Assembly (NCBI GenBank): GCA_023091665.1
Contig: JALJCQ010000022.1
Coordinates: 310,001-374,000, forward strand
Source of the DNA: Pythium myriotylum
Taxonomy: Eukaryota > Oomycota > Peronosporomycetes > Pythiales > Pythiaceae
Reading direction: 5' to 3'
DNA: 64,000 nt
Shown here one piece after another: positions 59,755-64,000 of the stretch. Numbering within the stretch: position 1 is the stretch's first letter; every line of letters starts with the position of its first letter. The notes beneath the pieces were generated by a model. It saw nothing but the letters and a program-made list of their open reading frames with translations. It had not been told where the DNA came from and did not search any database. The position numbers and the translations under genes were made by a program.

Positions 59755-62700
59755 TCACTTCCGAGCGAGGATCTCAGCCAGCACACCGCCCTCGCTCGCC
59801 AGCTCATAAAACACACCACGCTCCTTCTTCACCAAGTTCAACGGAGAGTCAAACTCCACCACGCGACCGTCGCTCAACACCATGATGCGGTCCGAATCAA
59901 GCACCGTCGCCAGACGATGCGCGATCGTCAGCACCGTCGCCTCCTTGAAGTCGCGGTTGATCATGTGCTGCAGCTTCTTCTCCGTCGCGTGGTCGATCGA
60001 CGCCGTCGCCTCGTCCATCACCACGATCCGAGACTTGGTCAGCATGGCTCGTGCCATACACAGCATCTGCCGCTCGCCCACACTGAAGTTCTCGCCGTTC
60101 TCGCTCAGCTCGTACGACAGCTGACCTTCCAGCGCCGCGATCTGCTCTTTCATCTCCACCTTCTCGAACGCCTCCCAGATGTCCGAGTCGCTGTACTCGT
60201 CGAACGGATCCATGTACGACCGCAACGGACCCTTGAAGAGCACAGGCGCCTGCGGGATGATCGACAGGTGCGACCGCAGCGACTGCAGCGGCATCGACGC
60301 GATGTCCACGCCGTCGATCAGGATGCGCCCGCTGTTCAGCTCGTTGATACGGAACAGCGCCATGGTCAAAGACGACTTGCCCGCTCCCGTGCGTCCGACG
60401 ATGCCGATCTTCTCGTTGTTCTTGATGGAGAAGGAGAGTCCCTTGAGAACGGCAGGTGCGCCTTCCTTGTAGGAGAAGACGACGCTGTCGAACTGGATGG
60501 TTCCTTGTTGTGGCCATTGAGGGGAGGGCTGGATCTGAAGCACCTTGCTGTCGCCTTCTGCCGGGATCGATGAGTAGGCAATGACTCGTTCCGCGCCTAC
60601 CATACAAACTTCCAGCCACGAGTACATCTGTACGAGCTGGGCCAAACTTCCATCGACACTGAGTGCATACGTGAACGCGATACCTACCATGCCTGGAGAT
60701 AAGTAAGCATGAAGGTAGAGAAGTGCTGAAACGACAACGAGAACGACGAAACAACCAATGATCTGGACTCGAAGCTGGAACCAAAAGTTGGCGACAACCA
60801 TAGCAAACCACGCTCTGTTGCTAGCATCAGTCCGCTTGAACGTCTCTGCTACTGATCGCTGAACGTAATCGGGCCCAAAGGCACGTAACGTAGCCACTCC
60901 TTCTTCGGCAGCAGTGATGTGTGACAACACTGGCGAGCTTGACGTCTTCCAAATGCGGGTAATTTGGCGAGACGGTGCAAGGTAGAAATTCCCGACTGCC
61001 AGATAGGTGTAAACCAGAGGCAGCACAAGAACACCGACGAGTTTGATTGTGTATATGGCGGTAGCTAATTGGCACACGAGAGCTGACAGCAAGGCAAGAA
61101 ATGAGTTGTAGCCGAATGGAATGAAGAAGTCGACAGTGGAAACATCGTCACCGTAGCGATTCACGATGCGGCCGATTGGATTCGCGTCGTAAAACCTCAT
61201 GGGAGCGTGCAAAAGCGAGTGCGTCATCGCGTTAAAGAGATTCTTCGATGCCCGGATGCCGACAAGTGATACTGAAACCGCCCGCACAAGCACCATTAGC
61301 GCACTTCCGAATCCGAGCAAGGCGTACACTATCATGTTGTATTGACTGCGGTTCTCATGGTATGGAGCTTCAGTTTGGTTCGTCCAGTGACTCAGCCAGA
61401 AATCGCTTGCAATCTGAAGTACTTGCCACAAGATCTGCAGAACGACTATCAGGAAACAAACCTTGAGGCCACCGCTTGCTTCAAAGTACCGTAGGAACAC
61501 TCTCAGAGAAACACGGCCTTCCTCACGCTCTTCATCATCCACCAAACGACCAGCATCGCCATCAACTGCTGCCTGATCCTTCTCCGCCGCCTCCTTCAGC
61601 TTACGAGGTGACTGACGCGTCACATAGGCAACACGACGCTTCACAGGATCAACACGACCACCCTTCACCTCTCCATCCACGACCTCCAACTTGTAGTTCG
61701 CCGCCTCCGACGAGATGATGTCCGGCGCGTGCGTCACCAACACCACCGTCTTCTTCTCCAACAGCGTACACAAACACTTGCTGAAGATCTCGCTTTGCAC
61801 CACTGCATCCACCGCCGCCAACGGAGAGTCCAAGATCAACACGTCTGCATCCGCATAGCACGCTCGCGCCAGACACAGTCGAGCCTTCTGACCTCCCGAC
61901 AGGTTCACGCCCTTCTGACCGATCTCCGTCGAGTCGCCCGCTGGGAACTGCTCCAGGTCCGGCACCAACCCGCACGCGTCCACAACCTCCTCGTACAGCT
62001 TCTCGTCATACGCCTTGCCAAACAAGATGTTCTCGCGGATCGTCATGTTCTGGATCCACGCCTGCTGCGAGTAGTACGCGACGCGGCCACGCACGAACAC
62101 CGAGCCAGACAGCTTGTCCATCTCGCCGAGAAGCGCTGAGCACAGCGACGACTTGCCGGCGCCGACCGATCCGTGGACCACGACGAGGTCACCTTTTTTG
62201 ACGGTGATGTTGACGTTCTTGAGGAGCGCGGTGTCTTTGGTCCATCCGAAGGATCCGTCTTGTACGCTGATCGCGACATCGTCTCGGTATGCCGAACCTT
62301 CACGGATAACATTGTCCGAGTGGATGTCTTTTTGGTCGAAAAACAAACGCATACGCTCGAAGGCGATCTTTGCTTGAATGGATTGGGAAATGACTTGAGG
62401 AATCGCTTGAAGAGGCGTCCGAAGAGCATTGAATAGTACGATAGCTGTGAAGACCTTTGCCGCGGTTAACGTCTGGCCCATCCCAACAGCATACACGGCA
62501 AATGACACGATTGACACAAAGAGTGGAGATGCCCACATAACGAAGCTGCTTAAGGCGACCATGTATAGGAAGCGAGCAACCGCGGACATCTCATGACTTC
62601 GAAGTTTCTCGATCTTCAGGCTCGCTTTATTCTCCCAAGCGTTCAATTTGACGAGCTGTATCGCGGTGAATAGTTCCTTGACAGCCTTAATACGGGTATC

Positions 62701-63513
62701 TTTGCGCACCATGATGTCAGCGTAGGCGCTATCAGAAACCCAAGAAATCGCGAATCCAATCAGCATTGTGACGATCACCACCCCAAGCCCTGCAAAGGCA
62801 GCAGCACCGATGACGCTTGTCAGCATCCACACGATGACCACAATCTGGATCGGTAAGATCCAAATATTATTGACCTGATACGACGCCCACAACACATTGT
62901 TCACATCCGACGTGACGAGATTGGCGATGTCAACTGCGTCGGGCTGTTGCTTGGCCAGCTGTGACCGCCGCATGGCCTTCTCATACAGCAACGCTTTCAA
63001 ACTCGCTGTCATTCGGAGCGCCGCGAGCTCCATGTAGTAACGCGAATGAACGCTCAGGAACGCATCCGAGATCTTGTATGCGAAGAACGCGGCTAGCCAC
63101 ACAAGTAAGCGGTTGAAATCGATCTCTGGGGCAGCGAAGGCCTCAATGACATGCTGCAACACAGCCGGAGCAAACACACTGCATCCAACAGAGAACAGCG
63201 ACGCGAGCCCACACCACGCGAAAGTCCGTCCGTACGTCGCGACGACGGCCTTGAACAGTGAGCCTCTCGAGCGTTCGAAGTTGCGCTTGAACTCGGAGTA
63301 AGCAGCTCGTGTAGCGTTCTCGCCTGTGAGCGACCAGAGCTCGTCCTCTGCGATCTTGCGCTCATTGCCCGCAGCCATCAGCGGTGTCGCAAAGCCGAAG
63401 AAGCAGCGCGACCAGAGCGACGCATCGTCCGGGTGCGAGATCGCCGCGACTCCGGCAGTCGCGCCGTAGCCACGCTTCTGCGGCGACCCCACGAGCAACG
63501 GAGCCGACGCCAT
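59755..63513 (-). CDS. ABCC-type (MRP-like) ABC transporter B
   Basis: Single-exon, 1252 residues from the ATG at 63513 (MASAPLLVGSPQKRGYG), exactly as long as transporter A. A longer frame to 63567 would need GTG and is not used here. The domain order is the same: TMD1, NBD1 (HGSVGAGKSS; LSGGQKARLC; LILDSPLAAVDA), linker, TMD2, NBD2 (GRTGAGKSSL; FSVGERQMLC; VVMDEATASID). The NBDs and linker are almost identical to A at the DNA level (61515-62270 with 56675-57430; 59772-60560 with 54932-55720). TMD1 and TMD2 share only moderate protein identity and clearly different DNA, so substrate range may differ. Both copies are open and look functional. Confidence 0.95.
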   Translation of the reverse strand: MASAPLLVGSPQKRGYGATAGVAAISHPDDASLWSRCFFGFATPLMAAGNERKIAEDELWSLTGENATRAAYSEFKRNFERSRGSLFKAVVATYGRTFAWCGLASLFSVGCSVFAPAVLQHVIEAFAAPEIDFNRLLVWLAAFFAYKISDAFLSVHSRYYMELAALRMTASLKALLYEKAMRRSQLAKQQPDAVDIANLVTSDVNNVLWASYQVNNIWILPIQIVVIVWMLTSVIGAAAFAGLGVVIVTMLIGFAISWVSDSAYADIMVRKDTRIKAVKELFTAIQLVKLNAWENKASLKIEKLRSHEMSAVARFLYMVALSSFVMWASPLFVSIVSFAVYAVGMGQTLTAAKVFTAIVLFNALRTPLQAIPQVISQSIQAKIAFERMRLFFDQKDIHSDNVIREGSAYRDDVAISVQDGSFGWTKDTALLKNVNITVKKGDLVVVHGSVGAGKSSLCSALLGEMDKLSGSVFVRGRVAYYSQQAWIQNMTIRENILFGKAYDEKLYEEVVDACGLVPDLEQFPAGDSTEIGQKGVNLSGGQKARLCLARACYADADVLILDSPLAAVDAVVQSEIFSKCLCTLLEKKTVVLVTHAPDIISSEAANYKLEVVDGEVKGGRVDPVKRRVAYVTRQSPRKLKEAAEKDQAAVDGDAGRLVDDEEREEGRVSLRVFLRYFEASGGLKVCFLIVVLQILWQVLQIASDFWLSHWTNQTEAPYHENRSQYNMIVYALLGFGSALMVLVRAVSVSLVGIRASKNLFNAMTHSLLHAPMRFYDANPIGRIVNRYGDDVSTVDFFIPFGYNSFLALLSALVCQLATAIYTIKLVGVLVLPLVYTYLAVGNFYLAPSRQITRIWKTSSSPVLSHITAAEEGVATLRAFGPDYVQRSVAETFKRTDASNRAWFAMVVANFWFQLRVQIIGCFVVLVVVSALLYLHAYLSPGMVGIAFTYALSVDGSLAQLVQMYSWLEVCMVGAERVIAYSSIPAEGDSKVLQIQPSPQWPQQGTIQFDSVVFSYKEGAPAVLKGLSFSIKNNEKIGIVGRTGAGKSSLTMALFRINELNSGRILIDGVDIASMPLQSLRSHLSIIPQAPVLFKGPLRSYMDPFDEYSDSDIWEAFEKVEMKEQIAALEGQLSYELSENGENFSVGERQMLCMARAMLTKSRIVVMDEATASIDHATEKKLQHMINRDFKEATVLTIAHRLATVLDSDRIMVLSDGRVVEFDSPLNLVKKERGVFYELASEGGVLAEILARK

Positions 63514-63927
63514 GCGAGAGAAGTGCGAGTGGCCGACGCGCAGCGAAAGTGGCGCCACGCTGGCCACGCACCGCGCGAGCGAGAGAGGAGATCAGCGCAT
63601 CTCGGCGCGTGGATCGCAGCGAATCCGGCCACGAGCTCATGGCGATTGGCTCAGCAGTTTCCATTAGCTTAGCTTGGTTCACCGACGCATTCAGCGCGAT
63701 CTCCCCAAACGACGTCTCTGATTGCAAATCAGCGTCATAACCTCTGATAATGAATCCAAGGAGTGGGTAGACGGTCAGCGTCCTAGTCACGTCTCTGTCC
63801 TAATTACCTCTATCAAATGATACCAGATGGGATGTTCAGTGATGAGTGGATCATCTTGCCGCGAGGGTCACGGACGGGCAACACCTGAGAACGCCCACTC
63901 GCCGTTTCGACTCGCGCCGACCCGAGA
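63514..63927. promoter_or_regulatory. shared divergent promoter region of two ABCC genes
   Basis: 414 bp between the divergent ATGs at 63513 (minus) and 63928 (plus). On the minus strand GCCACTCGCACTTCTC (63517-63532), just before the ATG, resembles an oomycete init. Confidence 0.5.
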
Positions 63928-64000
63928 TGTCTCCGAACGCGCTGCTCCCGCGCGAGCCGAGCGGATCGCCGCCGCGCAAGCGCGCCGACTACGGCTCCGT
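63928..64000 (+). CDS. start of a third ABCC-like gene, cut by window edge
   Basis: The ATG at 63928 opens a frame to the edge (MSPNALLPREPSGSPPRKRA, then DYGS). The run SPPRKRADYGS matches the N-termini of transporters A (KSPRKQGYGT) and B (GSPQKRGYGA) in pattern: a Ser-Pro, two basic residues and Tyr-Gly. In both neighbours this tag lies within the first 20 residues, so a third family member transcribed to the right is likely. Only 24 codons are visible. Confidence 0.55.

Overview
The window looks like a transposon-rich stretch of an oomycete genome, probably Phytophthora or a close relative. This is inferred from the mix of element families (MULE, Helitron, pogo-like, Crypton, copia, and a Ty3/gypsy element with an extra RNase H), from short GT-AG introns of about 40-80 bp, and from the style of the host genes. 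No taxonomic search was possible.

Layout. 1-4450: the tail of an unknown ORF, a 423-bp tandem array, an LTR-like stretch with a primer-site-like motif, a broken chromodomain-type ORF and a tRNA-like sequence. 4460-11100: a decayed Helitron split by a 3.4-kb MULE (4735-8101, 11-bp target duplication); a 425-bp MITE (6761-7185, 10-bp target duplication) in turn splits the MULE transposase. 11.6-17.1 kb: DDE transposase scraps and a rotted copia on the minus strand carrying a 639-bp inverted-repeat element. 18.2-19.9 kb: a broken DDE-like gene of a family that recurs at 43-44 kb. 20.7-24.6 kb: a second copia whose LTR was hit by a 1.73-kb pogo-like element. 24.8-25.7 kb: a Crypton tyrosine-recombinase remnant.

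26097-43277 is the centrepiece: a 17.2-kb Ty3/gypsy element on the minus strand with nearly identical 1131-bp LTRs. Its gag is joined to a roughly 2150-residue pol by what looks like a -1 slippery site directly before the gag stop. Pol contains protease, RT, RNase H, a second archaeal-like RNase H, integrase and a chromodomain. An antisense reading frame with two in-frame TAG codons lies between integrase and the 3' LTR. A 1.9-kb MULE with 51-bp perfect inverted repeats sits in gag. The whole element lies inside another transposase-like gene.

44.7-49.8 kb holds further transposase remnants. From 50.2 kb the sequence becomes ordinary gene space: an intact M16 insulinase-type protease, a three-exon membrane-anchored FKBP/TPR protein, and two tandem 1252-residue ABCC transporters whose nucleotide-binding domains are nearly identical in DNA while their membrane domains differ. 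The first codons of a third, divergently transcribed ABCC-like gene reach the right edge. The right 14 kb therefore carries the functional host genes and the left 50 kb is a graveyard of nested mobile elements, some of them recent.
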